Origin: Dipodascopsis uninucleata var. uninucleata
Taxonomy: Eukaryota; Ascomycota; Lipomycetes; Lipomycetales; Lipomycetaceae
Direction: 5' to 3'
Length of the DNA: 64,000 nucleotides
NCBI GenBank assembly: GCA_030568195.1
Contig: JAJLTO010000022.1
Span: 62,001 to 126,000, forward strand
In this document: positions 1 through 11,617 of the stretch, in pieces
How positions within the stretch are numbered: position 1 is the stretch's first letter
Layout: each line of letters begins with the position of its first letter
Notes under the pieces: model-generated
The model's database searches: none
Told to the model about the DNA's origin: nothing
Seen by the model: only the letters and a program-made list of their open reading frames with translations
Position numbers and translations under genes: made by a program

Positions 1-1161
1 CTGGAAGTGCTGCCATATACGGTCTCCGCAACAAACAAGATATTTCTATTTTTATTCTCCACCCGTATGGAAAGGTATCTCCTATACAGGAGCTACAAAT
101 GACCACTGTGACAGACGACAATGTACACAACTTTGCTGTAAAGGGTGACTTCGATGACTGCCAGGATATAGTGAAGACTCTATTTGACGATGTCGAGTTC
201 AATAGCAAGTACCACCTTGGAGCGGTTAACTCGATCAACTGGGCTCGTATTTTAGCACAGATTACATACTATTTCTACTCATATTTCAGATTGCAAGAAA
301 AGACCAGTGGCCTTGCAAAGCCTATTCGATATGTTGTACCTACCGGTAACTTCGGTGATATCCTAGCAGGTTTTTATGCGAAGCGCATGGGTCTTCCAAT
401 CGACAAGCTTATTGTTGCGACCAATGAAAACGACATTCTAGACAGATTCTGGAAATCTGGTGTTTACGAAAAAAAAGCTCCCGGAAGTGACGTGGTAGGT
501 GTAAAGGAAACTCTCAGTCCTGCTATGGACATTTTGATAAGCAGTAATTTTGAGCGATTACTTTGGTACTTGGCCCGCGAACAGCTTGCTACTACTAATG
601 AGGAGGCTGGTGAGATTCTCATGAAGTGGATGATTGATTTAAAGACTACTGGAAGGGTCGTTGTACCACAAGCTGTTGTCGAAGCTGGACGCAAGGAATT
701 TGGCAGTGAAAGCGTTTCTGATGAGCAGGTGAGTAATTGGAGAGTATTCGTCTTATATTTAGTTTTTGTAAATTTTTAGAATTAAAACGCTAATAATGAC
801 ATAATAGACTGTCGAGACTATCAAGGACATATATGTTAAAACCAAGGGATACGTTCTTGACCCTCATACTTCCGTTGGCGTCACCGCCAGCTTACGCCAT
901 GCCGACAGCAGAGCTACCTATGTATCTCTTTCTACTGCTCACCCAGCTAAATTTGCTGATGCTGTTGACAAGGCACTTAAATCTTTCGAAACTTATTCCT
1001 TTGACAACGTATTGCCTGACGCTCTCAAGGTACTTAGTACCCTTCCAAAGAAGGTTACTGTTATTGAGCAGGCTGACAAGGAGCTTGTCAAGAAGCATAT
1101 TGAAGAAGAGATAAAAGCTGAGAGGTCCTCCCAACTAGATGGCTTGTCAGATCCGGTTTGA
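1..1161 (+). CDS. THR4: Threonine synthase, C-terminal part (5' end outside window), two exons
   Basis: The pyridoxal-phosphate enzyme converts O-phosphohomoserine to threonine, the last step of threonine synthesis. The reading frame is open from base 3 and lines up closely with the second half of yeast Thr4: GSAAIYGL at the left edge, then FNSKYHLGAVNSINWARI, VPTGNFGDILAG, ATNENDILDRF, LSPAMDILISSNFERLLWY. The exon stops at base 728 before a GTGAGT donor. The intron is 729-807 (79 nt, phase 0). Exon 2 is 808-1161 and carries LDPHTSVGV and LSTAHPAKFADAV, both typical of the C-terminus. The true start lies left of the window. ATG at 99 is an internal methionine, since conserved sequence precedes it. 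Family assignment is secure. Confidence 0.95.
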
Positions 1162-1717
1162 AGTAGCTTTTAATTATTGGAAGGCTGTTGTTAGAAGTTG
1201 TAAGTGCGTTTTTGTTTGCCATCTTTATATGTATTGCTTGTACGCTGTGTTATATAAGATTTTTAGTATCAATTGTTGATTCCGTTCAAAATTCAACTAA
1301 ATAAGCGAAGATGCTCTTTTCGAGAGCAATAAAAAAATATTTCATTTCTAATATAAAGCCTCCAGCTTCTTGATAAATAGCATTTGTACTTTGATGAGAA
1401 ACTCATATTATACTCTGAAATTGATATAAATATGAATTAAATAATAGCCTAAAGTGGCGCTGAGAGTGGTGAAGCTTACGGTTCTCTTAAACCATGGAAG
1501 TGCGTCCGACTTTTTTACTGTATAACTGGTCCCAACTTAGCCATAATCGAGATAGATGACTAACGAAAACTATTTTTCAGCATCCAGCGTGTGATCTTAT
1601 TCTATATCATATTATTTAAAAATCGAGTCTTGAGAAACACGCAAGATAGACATTAAACAGAAATTCAACAATAGCTTACTGTACGCAATTAGATTCGATT
1701 GCCTATGAACATTAGTC
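1162..1717. other. Intergenic, THR4 3' flank and hydrolase promoter
   Basis: AT-rich spacer of 556 bases between two genes on the same strand. It must hold the THR4 polyadenylation region (several AATAAA-like runs near 1318-1335) and the promoter of the next gene. No further coding signal is visible. Confidence 0.6.
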
Positions 1718-2652
1718 ATGATGGTGTCCGCTACAGACGCATTCACTCTACCTGAAGACACTCCAAAGTCAAGTATTACGACAGTAAATATTGCCGGAAT
1801 CTTGGTTTACATATATGGTCTTGAAGAATTGACCGAGGAGCAGAAAAAGGATGTTGTTGTGTTCTTCCATATACACGGCAGAACAAGAACATATAAGTCC
1901 TCGGAAGAAGCAATTTTACAGATTCTCGCCGATGTGAGAAAGGCCACGAGTCGTTCAGGTACTAAGAAAGGATTCATTGGCGTAACATTTGACAACCGTA
2001 ACCATGGTGCCAGAGCCATTGACACAATATCTATTGCTTCGTGGCATGGAGGTAATGAAAACCATGGGTAGGTATTAGTACTATTCAGAAACCCAAAAGT
2101 CTACGAGATATATATCTAACATTGCTTTACAGACAAGATATGATGTCGATGATTGATGGTATCGCCCTTGATATCCAAACTGTGATGAAGTATATTGAGT
2201 GCTACTTGAAGGTAATCAAACCTACAAAATTTATTGTCACTGGAGTGTCGCTAGGTGGCCATGTAACTTGGAATCTTTTGTCTACTGATCCCCAAGTTTC
2301 TGAGGCAATTATTGTTATTGGAAGTCCCGACTTGTCGAGTATGATGGCAGATCGTCTAGGAGGATACAAATCGCTAGAAGAAATTCCAGAAAACACGCCA
2401 AGATGGCCGGCCAGTCTTAGTCCAATATACAGATCCAGAGATGAATTGATTACTCACATCACTGGGAAGAAAATCTTGATTTTGAATGGTGAAATCGATA
2501 CCTTGGTTCCCGACAAGTTCACAAGACCATTCGTCGAGAAATACGGTTCCAATAACGAGATAGAGTATATTTGCCAGCCGAATGTAGGACACATTTTTTC
2601 GTGGGAAATGATAAACAAGATGGTAGAATGGTTTATACCTTTTTTGAACTGA
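1718..2652 (+). CDS. Alpha/beta hydrolase, two exons, 289 aa
   Basis: Predicted soluble alpha/beta-hydrolase of a fungal family of unknown substrate. Exons are 1718-2067 and 2133-2652; the intron 2068-2132 has a GTAGGT donor, a TCTAAC branch site at 2115-2120 and an acceptor at TTTACAG. Without splicing the frame ends at the TAG overlapping the donor. The joined protein shows an early HIHG oxyanion-type motif, FDNRNHG, then the nucleophile elbow GVSLGG, an acidic residue in GEIDTLVP and a late histidine in NVGHIFSW, which together make a complete Ser-Asp-His triad. There is no signal peptide or membrane segment. Two adjacent ATG codons open the gene; either could be used. Substrate is unknown. 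Confidence 0.85.
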
Positions 2653-3098
2653 TTATAAACCTTTACATTTAATGGAAATCACCTTCATTTGGACAAATAC
2701 GCACTCGAAGATTTCGACCCATAGCGTTATACACGAATATTGACTTACTGTAGTAGGTATAGCTAGTACAAGCAGAGAGTAGTAATGATATAATAGACAA
2801 AATTTCACCAATAAAAATAATACTATGAATCTTAGTTTGATCACAATATAGTAGTCGATAAAAAAATGACAAACAAAGATATTGTGGTAGTCTAACAGAA
2901 GAACAAATGCCTAAAAATACCATGTAACATAACATATTGATAAATAATAAGTCAAAAGAAAATGATAATATGACTTCTTACAAACGAATAATACAAATAT
3001 ATCTTCAATGTTGAAAATCCTTCAGATGCAAATATGAATACTGTATTGAAAGTAAATGCCGTAAACACAAATATATGAATTAATATTCTGCTAATACC
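2653..3098. other. Convergent intergenic region
   Basis: 446 bases of AT-rich sequence between the 3' ends of two converging genes. It presumably contains both 3' UTRs. No gene or structured RNA was recognised. Confidence 0.6.
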
Positions 3099-3881
3099 TT
3101 AGTAACGAAACCGCTTGATATTCTGTCTCACGTCTGTATGATCGATAGGCTCGTTCTGCATCGTTAAGCGTCGTTTGAGACCGTTTGCTTGCTGTTCCTG
3201 GAGACGATTGTTCTCTTCTTGGATTCGCTGCTCTTCTTCCAGCTGCGCTGACACAGCACTGAATAAAACATCGTCTGGAGTCATCATTAAAAAATCTCTT
3301 GTATTCTTTGCAATTGATTCCCGTGAGGGTAGAGGCTGTGATTGATCTAGCTGTATGTCGGATCTAAACGTGAATTCTCCGTTGGCTATATACGATGCAA
3401 AATCCGTACCACTTACAGGACCGTTCTCAGCATCGCCTGCGATATGTGTTCGTCTGCCCCTACAAGTTACATTTTCTCCAGTACCTCCAGTAGTATCCAC
3501 ATTCTCATCCTTGCGATCGTCCATGCTATTTCCGTTGGTTCTATTCTCATCTTGTCTCATTTCATCCCCTGAGAATGGAACTTCATTCGGTACCCCAGAC
3601 TTCTTTCGCAGTGCCCATTCGTAAACATTTCCGCCTTCTGTCAGAACTGCCAACATATCATCTATCGCATCCATGTAGCCTCGCTCTCGGGCACGGCTAA
3701 TATCTTTGTTAGCTTCTCTATACAACTTAGTAACAGCGACAGCTGCCGCTTTGAAGCTGCCCAGTAATTGCGATTCGTCTTCTAGTGATGCATGGCCATT
3801 ACTTCCCTTTCCCCCGCTACTGTCCATCGAATGAGGAAGATTTGACGACAACGACGACATATCCATCCTTGAATACGTCAA
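3099..3881 (-). CDS. HAPSTR1/UPF0472 family protein, 260 aa
   Basis: Single-exon gene resembling the C16orf72/HAPSTR1 family, with yeast YJR056C as the likely fungal relative. The supporting block is at residues 40-80: LLGSFKAAAVAVTKLYREA followed by RERGYMDAIDDMLAVL, the conserved helical core of that family. The rest is low-complexity: a Ser/Gly-rich N-terminus, an acidic and Asn-rich middle, a glutamine/glutamate coiled-coil stretch around 205-235 and a basic tail ending KRFRY that could act as a nuclear signal. In animals the family works with the ubiquitin ligase HUWE1 in stress signalling; the fungal role is not settled. It is divergent from the ISWI gene across a 480-base promoter. Confidence 0.75.
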   Translation of the reverse strand: MTYSRMDMSSLSSNLPHSMDSSGGKGSNGHASLEDESQLLGSFKAAAVAVTKLYREANKDISRARERGYMDAIDDMLAVLTEGGNVYEWALRKKSGVPNEVPFSGDEMRQDENRTNGNSMDDRKDENVDTTGGTGENVTCRGRRTHIAGDAENGPVSGTDFASYIANGEFTFRSDIQLDQSQPLPSRESIAKNTRDFLMMTPDDVLFSAVSAQLEEEQRIQEENNRLQEQQANGLKRRLTMQNEPIDHTDVRQNIKRFRY

Positions 3882-4361
3882 AGATGCACTGTGCCACTTG
3901 ATGCCTTCGTAGTACTAGCTAGCTGTTGAGATCGGACCCAATACTGCTCTTGAATCTTAACGCACCTGTGCAAATTTTCTTTTCGTCATCGCTTCCTAGC
4001 TATAGTCTGAAATAACAGAAGAACAAATCTGTGGCGCATATTGGTGGCACGCGGCACAAGTTTATCTAAATAGCAAGTTTAAACCATATAGGTTAAATAA
4101 TGCTAATGTATATGGTGTAAATCCACTATTATTATGCATATCACATGTGGCTTTACACTCCTTATGTTCTTTTCTACGCGAGTCTCACTTCATCCAGTTC
4201 TTTCAACGTCAATATTTCTAATTATTGAAGTACTTTGGCTGATGTTATCACGACCGTACTACTGCAATACGCTATTTTCAATTACGTGATCATTACACAT
4301 TGCTTAAAATATAAGGATCGCTAAAAAACTGTTTACGTGAAAGTGAAGCCGGGGAGTGAAA
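3882..4361. promoter_or_regulatory. Divergent promoter region
   Basis: 480 bases separate the start codons of the HAPSTR1-like gene (minus) and the ISWI gene (plus), so it must drive both. It is AT-rich in the middle (around 4060-4140). No specific factor site can be assigned with confidence. Confidence 0.5.
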
Positions 4362-7300
4362 ATGCCACCCGCTCTCGCAGAGAAGGAAGAGAACGCGTCA
4401 GAGGTCGTAATGGAGCCAGCGAAGACAGCAGCTGAGCAGAAGTACGATGAAGTAGACGATACAGAGGTATGTATGAATTAGAGAGAAAACCATGCATTTT
4501 TTCTTTGCTGGATGCTGTTTCCGCGATTAGAAATGTTTTAGGTGATGGAACTGACACGATTTTCAGATACGAGATGATGATGAGGATGATGACAATGACG
4601 ACGATGAAGCCGACAAAGACTATAAAACTGAGCGATCAGACAGAAAGCAGGTTCTACAGGCAAAGCAGAAGCGCTTAAATGCTGAAAAGGTATATGATGG
4701 ATGAAGGGATAAGATACGGAGAGATCGGACAATGGTAGTGAAACTAAATGAATTCATGAAGAGCAGAAGCTAATGTTGATAAATCCATCCCGGGATGGAT
4801 TGATAATTTATAGCTCGCCGACTCAGCACGCCGTTTTAGATACCTTATAGGTTTGACAGATCTTTTTCGTCATTTTATTGACATAAGAGCTGAACAAGAT
4901 CAGGAAATCCGACATATTCTCGAAGAGGCGGATAATAAAAGCTCTTTCAAAAAAGGGAGGGGTGCTTCTAACTCTGATCGTCGCCATAGAAAGACAGAGC
5001 AAGAGGAAGATGCTGAACTTATTCAGGAGGAAGAAGGAGAAGAACCGCAGACCACTGTATTTACCGAGTCGCCAAAATTCATCCACGGTACCATGAGAGA
5101 TTACCAAATCCAGGGTTTAAACTGGCTTATTTCATTACACGAAAATGGTATTTCTGGAATTTTGGCAGACGAAATGGGTCTTGGAAAGACTCTCCAAACA
5201 ATCTCTTTCCTTGGGTATTTGCGATATGTACAAGGTGTGAAAGGGCCACATCTTATTGCGGTACCAAAGTCGACAATGGATAACTGGGCTCGTGAATTTG
5301 CTAAATGGACTCCTGAAGTGAAAGTATTAGTATTACAAGGTTCTAAGGATGAGCGTGCTCAATTGATTAATGATAGACTCTTAACTCAAGACTTCGATGC
5401 TTGCATTACCTCTTATGAAATGATTCTTAGAGAGAAGGCTCACCTTAAGAAGATTGCATGGGAGTATATTATTGTTGATGAAGCTCATCGTATTAAGAAT
5501 GAAGATTCTATGCTTAGTCAAATTATTCGCGTGTTCAACTCGCGAAACCGACTATTAATTACTGGTACTCCTTTGCAAAACAATCTGCATGAATTATGGG
5601 CATTGCTCAACTTCATTCTTCCAGACGTTTTCTCTGACTCTCAAGTATTTGACCAATGGTTCGAATCCCAGAATTCAGATCAGGATACCGTTGTGCAACA
5701 GCTCCATAAAGTTTTGCGTCCTTTCTTACTTCGACGCGTCAAGTCTGATGTGGAGAAATCTCTTCTTCCGAAGAAAGAAGTCAATGTTTATGTTGGGATG
5801 TCTGATATGCAAGTAAAATGGTATCAGAAAATTTTAGAGAAAGACATTGATGCTGTTAATGGCGCTGTTGGGAAGAGAGAGTCAAAAACTAGATTGTTAA
5901 ATATTGTTATGCAGCTTCGAAAGTGCTGTAATCATCCTTATCTCTTCGAAGGTGCAGAACCAGGTCCTCCTTATACAACTGATGAGCATTTGGTTCAGAA
6001 TGCAGGCAAAATGATCATGCTTGATCGACTTCTTAAGCGCCTCAAAGCACAGGGATCGCGGGTTCTTATATTTTCGCAGATGAGTAGACTACTTGATATT
6101 TTAGAGGATTATTGCCTTTTTAGAGAATATGAATATTGCAGAATCGATGGTTCTACTGCTCATGAAGATCGTATAGCAGCAATTGATGAATACAACAAAC
6201 CTGGATCAGAGAAATTCATTTTCTTACTCACAACCCGTGCTGGCGGTCTTGGCATTAACCTTACAACTGCAGATATTGTTGTTCTCTATGACTCGGACTG
6301 GAATCCTCAAGCTGATTTACAGGCAATGGATCGTGCACATCGTATTGGTCAAACGAAGCAGGTTGTTGTCTTTAGATTTGTCACTGAAAATGCTATTGAA
6401 GAAAAAGTACTGGAGCGAGCAGCTCAGAAATTGCGATTAGACCAACTTGTTATTCAGCAAGGGCGCTCACAACAACAAGCAAAGAATGCTGCTTCTAAGG
6501 AAGAGTTACTCTCTATGATTCAACATGGTGCCGAAAAGGTCTTTCAGCAAGCTTCGAGTAGCAATTCTGTAGCACTTGATGATATCGATGAGATTCTGAA
6601 GAAATCGGAACAGAGAACTGCTGAACTTAATGCTCGATATTCAAAACTAGGTCTGGATGATCTGCAAAAATTTACGTCAGATTCTGCTTACGAATGGAAT
6701 GGTGAAGATTTTGCAAAGCGAAAGCAGGGTATTTCAGTGAACTGGATCAATCCTGCCAAACGTGAACGTAAAGAGCAGACTTATAGTGTTGATAAATATT
6801 ACAAGGGAGTGTTACAAACTGGAGGTAGGACTGCAGGACCGCCAAAAGCACCTAGACCAAAACAAGTGCACATACATGACCATCAATTTTACCCACAGAG
6901 ATTAATTGAGCTGCAAGATAGGGAGACTGCCTATTTCAGAAAACAACAAGGATATAAAGTGCCTCTTCCTGATGGAGACGAGGAAGATCTTGACGAGCGT
7001 GAGGCAGAGCGTGATCTGGAGCAGCAAGAAATTGATAAAGCAGTGCCATTGACTCAAGAAGAAGAGGAAGAGAAAAAGCAACTGGCGACCCAGGGATTTA
7101 ATACATGGTCAAGAAGGGACTTCACACATTTCATTCAGCTTAGTGCCAAGTACGGAAGAGAAAATTACGAAGCTATTGCGTCAGAATTTGACGGTAAAAC
7201 GTTAGAAGAAGTCGAGGAATACAGTAAAGTCTTCTGGGATCGATATACCGAAATTGACGGCTATGATAAATATGTTAGCCAGATAGAAGCAGGGGAAGAG

Positions 7301-7717
7301 CGTGCAAGAAAGCTTAATCATCAGCAAAAACTTCTTAGACAGAAGATTGAGATGTACAAAGCTCCTTTGCAACAGCTACAAATACAATACCCTGTAAACA
7401 ATTCCAAGAAGGTTTATACTGAGGAAGAAGACAGATTCCTATTAGTACAGCTAGACAAACTAGGTCTAGACTGTGAAAATCTTTACGAGCTAATTCGGGA
7501 TGCTATAAGGAATTCTCCATTATTCAGATTTGACTGGTTCTTTCTTTCTCGAACTCCATTAGAGCTGTCGCGACGATGCTCGACGCTAATAACAGCAGTG
7601 GTTCGTGAGGTTGAAGGTCCAAAAAAGAACGCAAAGGATAGAGACCGTGATGACGAATACGATGATGGACCTGCATCGAAAAAGGCGAAGAAGACGAGCA
7701 GAGGAGGAAGAAAATAG
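4362..7717 (+). CDS. ISW2: ISWI-type chromatin-remodelling ATPase, three exons, 1043 aa
   Basis: SNF2-family ATPase that slides nucleosomes. Exons are 4362-4466, 4567-4689 and 4814-7717, all junctions phase 0. The second acceptor is placed at 4813 because it gives [18 protein letters not shown], the conserved ISWI pre-helicase segment. Helicase motif I, DEMGLGKT, is at about residues 195-202 and motif II, DEAH, at 298-301, followed by the C-terminal helicase with RAGGLGINL and DRAHRIGQ. The C-terminus has the HAND region, a SANT domain from about 837 and a SLIDE domain from about 941, then a basic tail. Exon 2 encodes an acidic patch. The length fits ISWI (about 1050-1120 aa). Isw1 and Isw2 cannot be separated safely; the N-terminal block favours Isw2. 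The organism may have only one ISWI. Confidence 0.95.
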
Positions 7718-8025
7718 AGCTAGACTTACATGAGTTCTACTTTTAGGTGTATCGAGAAGAGCTCTCAAGCTTCCTGTAATTTCTTTTGTCCTCTCTATAT
7801 AATTACTATTATTATGTATATGTATTTATTAGTATGATGTCCATTTACTATGTAATGTGTGCTGTTAGATCTTGAAAAATTATGAAATAATGGAAACTTA
7901 TAGAGAACGGATTCAAATATTTCTTAATACAAATAAATCCAATACCATCAACCGGATTAAATATATACAAGTATTCCATAAGCAAGCTATCAATAATCAA
8001 TTTATTGCATACAAAAGAGACAGAC
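7718..8025. other. Convergent intergenic region
   Basis: 308 AT-rich bases between the ISWI and PPE1 stop codons, presumably both 3' UTRs. Nothing else is visible. Confidence 0.6.
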
Positions 8026-9270
8026 TTAGACAAACTTTGGCGAGAATGCTGAGGGTATCTGAAGTACAGCATCACGGCGATTTCTAGAATAAAACTGTGA
8101 GAGTAGGGATACAACTGTCGAAGGCTTATCCTCCTGAATGAAATGACCAGTATCGCTCACAACCTCCAGTTGAAATTTTCCTTGCATTTGACCTATTATA
8201 AGCTCCTTGTCTAAACGGTCTGTACCAGCTAGAATCAGCATTTTTCCTGCACGAATAGAGAGAAATCGTGCAGACATCCCCTTGAACCACTCTTGCCAGA
8301 ATGGTTCAGTTCGTGCAAGCTCAGTTCTCCATGTGTAAGTACCATTTGGCTCCTCTGATAAAACGGGAGGGACAGATATACACGCAGAAGCAGGATTACG
8401 CAGAGTATGCGATCGGATGTGCCATTTTATTCCATCGGAGAGTGATCTGAACTTAGATGGTCTTATAGAAAGAAAGCCATGCATATACGAGAGACCATCC
8501 AGTGCGGTGCCTTCTACTATATCCAGAGCAACTATACCACTAAGCCTCACTTTATTTTCTTTGATTGCTCCAGATTCCATGAGTAACTCTGCAGCCCTTG
8601 AAACAACTGCACCTCCAAGTGAGTGCCCCACCAAAAATATTTCAGGGATACCAGCATCCGACGAATGCTTACTAAGTATGTACCAGAGAGCTTCAATGAA
8701 GTCATTAGCTAAAGTGTCGAGTCGAAAATCGTAATCATCTGCTGTATCGTGTGTTTCACCATGATCTCTGCAGTCGATCGATGCCATACCGACTTCTTTG
8801 TTGAGCTCTCTGAAGAGAAGTGAAGCAACAAGAGCAAACGACAACGCGTTTGATCCAGCACCATGATGAAACACAAAGTACACAGGTGCCTTCCCTTTGT
8901 TCTCTGGTGGTGTACAATATACGCTATGAAAGGATCTCGGTCCAGAAAGGGGAAGAAATTCATGCAACTTGAAATAGTCGGTCCAAGGACTTTCTGGATT
9001 GGCTGTAACGATTCTGGTCTCAGTACTGCAGTATTCACAAATATTAGGTCAGTTACTAGTAGATCTATATTAAAATATCAAATACAAGGCTACTCACACA
9101 TGAATTGAATCAGGATGGCTCTCACTGCTCGATGCCGTTGACAAATGATACTCATCAGGTCCTGGTGCCTCCGCAACAATGCTGTCGAGTGACGATGTCC
9201 GAGTGTAAGTTGAGTCTGGCATAGCGGAACTAAATTTTGATTTTAGTATATTTTTTTGAAGATCGGACAT
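8026..9270 (-). CDS. PPE1: Protein phosphatase methylesterase, two exons, 390 aa
   Basis: Removes the C-terminal carboxymethyl group of the PP2A catalytic subunit. Exon 1 is 9098-9270 and exon 2 is 8026-9025; the 72-nt intron has a GTGAGT donor and CTGCAG acceptor, phase 2. The start at 9270 gives MSDLQKNILKSKF, which resembles the yeast Ppe1 opening; an ATG further upstream lacks support. Exon 2 opens with SPWTDYF, matching the PWS/TxYF segment before the hydrolase fold. Family motifs follow: FHHGAGSNALSFA (oxyanion region), DCRDHGET, the nucleophile elbow GHSLGGAV, LILAGTDRLDKEL and the catalytic histidine in DTGHFIQED. Length and triad are complete, so it should be active. Confidence 0.93.
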
Positions 9271-9745
9271 TTTATATAGCCAGCTGCTATTGATGCTATT
9301 AATATGCAAGGTGTTTACTTTGGAAGATTGAAGTTTCGATCCCCGACCAGAGATCAAAAGGTAAGAGATTTAATCGGAGAGTCAGTATTATTTGGCTATG
9401 ACACTTTGAGAAACCTAATAAGGATTTGGGATTAATAGGATACATCGAGAAGATATAGCCATATTGCGCAACACAAATCTTCAGTAAAATCATTGATAAT
9501 GGGCTAGATATATATAAACTGGAACTCTTGTAAATAGAAATTTGACATGTTTTAGACTGTTTCGCAAGAAATAAATACATAAACTCACACCAAGATCAAT
9601 TACAATAATACAGATTAAACACCAAAAGCATCGCAGTTTGAAATACTTGCACCAAATTACGACATCTAATAACATCAACAGGTCATTTATAGCTCACCCC
9701 TCCGAAAAATGTGCATGGTCGTCTATTTTTAGCGAATCGATTGAT
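9271..9745. other. Intergenic, PPE1 promoter and VMA21 3' flank
   Basis: 475 AT-rich bases between the start of PPE1 and the stop of VMA21, both on the minus strand. It should contain the PPE1 promoter. No other gene was found. Confidence 0.55.
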
Positions 9746-10199
9746 TTACTGTGACTTCTTGGTTTCTTCGCCGCTAAGATGCTCTTTGAGTCCCTTGTTA
9801 TATACACCATCCTCTCTGAAAGCGAAGATGACATAGGAAATAACAACTACGTTAGCCATAATAGCGGCGACTAGGCCGGCCCATTGTCGGTTTTCATCTA
9901 CATTAGAAACTAGTTAGAAGCTTAACTCTCACTGAATGCCTTAGACGTTGTATACTTACTAAAGAACAGATGGAGGGTGAGATAGAAGGATCCCAAGGGA
10001 ATGATGACCATGGCAGCCGTGAACATGGCAAGAGCTTTGACGACCTCACTAATAAACACAATCAGTATCAGTATCAGATAAAAATAATAAAATATCGATG
10101 AACTAAGCAAGATTTACTCTTAAGCGATACTTACGGAGAGACAATTGGCTCCTTCTTAACTGAAGAAGCGGATGATGATGTAGCACTTGAACTGGACAT
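9746..10199 (-). CDS. VMA21: Vacuolar ATPase assembly membrane protein Vma21, three exons, 101 aa
   Basis: ER-resident chaperone for assembly of the V0 sector of the vacuolar proton pump. The gene is split into exons 10135-10199, 9960-10048 and 9746-9897, with GTAAGT donors at both introns (86 and 62 nt). The joined protein has a Ser-rich N-terminus, a first membrane helix containing the family signature ALAMFTAAMVIIPLGSFY, a loop, and a second helix AAIMANVVVISYVIFAFRED, matching yeast Vma21 (MLFTAAMV and AAAMANVVLIVYIVVAFRED). It ends in KKSQ, a canonical di-lysine KKXX ER-retrieval signal, as in yeast (KKED). Individual exons are too small to stand out as open frames. Assignment rests on both helices plus the tail. 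Confidence 0.93.
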
Positions 10200-11026
10200 A
10201 TTGCTAGTTCTTTTACTTCAATTTGAGCTCGCTATATTGCTTTCAATTAGTACTCATATATCCAAGAGCTTAAATTGATATATTAAACGAATTATAGTCC
10301 TTACTTGTATATTAAAAAATTATTTTGTCAATTAGCTGTTACGTTCACTGATTTTGCAGGCAGAAGCGATGACAGTTCTACAAAGGCCGATTATCAACAA
10401 AAGTTACCCGGTGCAGATTACACGAGATCGTCATACTATGTTATTTACGATGTTGACAGCAAAATGGAAGTCACCAAATAGAAGCAATGAGTAGTATGGA
10501 TATGCTTACTGCTGTTCTATTAATATAAAGGACAATTTGTGATAAAGTTTGAAATTACTATAGTATAAGTGAAATTGAAAATTTAGAGTAAGATAGATTT
10601 TAGCTATTTAAAAAGATATATTGAATAATAGCCGTCAGCATTTTGGTACATATAAATCCAGTTGAACAGTAATAGAAAACAGATAGGAGAAATCAACAAA
10701 ACGATAGAGCCATAATTTTTGATTAACAACAAGAAACCAAAACTGTTATAGTAATATTGATGATAAGCAGGAAAATGGAGTCGACGCTATTTGAAGCAAT
10801 TGAAATGCATTCATGCGGCTACAGATGCCCATGTACAGAAGTACGTTCATCTGCCTACTACTCTAGCAAAAGAACCGAAGAGCAAAAATTAAATAGAAAA
10901 ATGCACCAGATCCCATTACGCCAGATACAAAACAAAGAAGAAAAAAACCTAGATAGTTAACAAGGTAATGCACCCCAAGAATGAACCAGCAGCATACAAT
11001 AGCAGAACCAAAATAATTAAAACATA
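10200..11026. other. Intergenic, VMA21 promoter and Iec3-like 3' flank
   Basis: 827 bases, strongly AT-rich. Small open frames (for example 10757-10960, 67 aa) have no recognisable motif and are probably chance. The VMA21 promoter should lie directly right of 10199. Confidence 0.5.
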
Positions 11027-11617
11027 TCAAATGTCATATTCCAAATCCTCTTGTAATAATGTCAGATCATCACGTAGATGTGGAGGAGTCGATGGCTGAT
11101 CGCTAGCATGACCATTTGAGTAATTGTCGGGGCCTTCAGACTCGTGGTTCTCATTTCCTGAGGTGGATGCAGATTTACGTAGCCATTCCTTAATTTTCCG
11201 CTCTCTAGATAGCTCAGCAGAACTAATAGACAACTCGTCAATCATTTCACCATCTTCATTAACTCCCTCAATTCTCACTTCTTTATTAATCTTTCCGTTG
11301 CAGAGATCGAGTAGTACATCAAGCAATTGAGCATTTTCTGTATTAAGTCGTCGGAGAGTTTTTCTAGATGCCCGATCAAGACCTTCTAAATCATCGTGCT
11401 GCTTCATAATTTTATCAAACTCAGCACGCAGTTTCCTATATTTCTTTCTAAATGATTTATATGGCTTCCTTGGAGATCTAGTTGAAAGCGTGCTGGCTTC
11501 ATTTTGCTTGAAATCTCCTGTAGAATGTATCTCATCCTTGGCACCATGAGAAGACAGCTCACTACCATCCATATCGCCAAAATCTTCGCTTACTTTCTCA
11601 CTTTCTGTCTCAGTCAT
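11027..11617 (-). CDS. IEC3: INO80 complex subunit of the Iec3 type, 196 aa
   Basis: Small nuclear protein matching the fungal Ino80/Iec3 family. The diagnostic block at residues 52-107 reads KPYKSFRKKYRKLRAEFD, then a coiled-coil stretch and LRRLNTENAQLLDVLLDL, as in fission yeast Iec3 (YKSFKKKYRKLR ... LLDLLLDL). The N-terminus is acidic and Ser-rich; the C-terminus is low-complexity and ends in an acidic tail. Single exon, with the ATG at the first methionine. The family is known from Taphrinomycotina and filamentous ascomycetes; budding yeast INO80 lacks a recognised equivalent. Recognition is by motif memory only, so function is inferred. Confidence 0.75.
   Translation of the reverse strand: MTETESEKVSEDFGDMDGSELSSHGAKDEIHSTGDFKQNEASTLSTRSPRKPYKSFRKKYRKLRAEFDKIMKQHDDLEGLDRASRKTLRRLNTENAQLLDVLLDLCNGKINKEVRIEGVNEDGEMIDELSISSAELSRERKIKEWLRKSASTSGNENHESEGPDNYSNGHASDQPSTPPHLRDDLTLLQEDLEYDI

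Noticed and set aside
9337-9353. TTTCGATCCCCGACC resembling a tRNA T arm
   Set aside because: No acceptor, D or anticodon stems can be built around it.
10757-10960. 67-aa open frame upstream of VMA21
   Set aside because: No motif, biased composition of AT-rich spacer, no sensible context.
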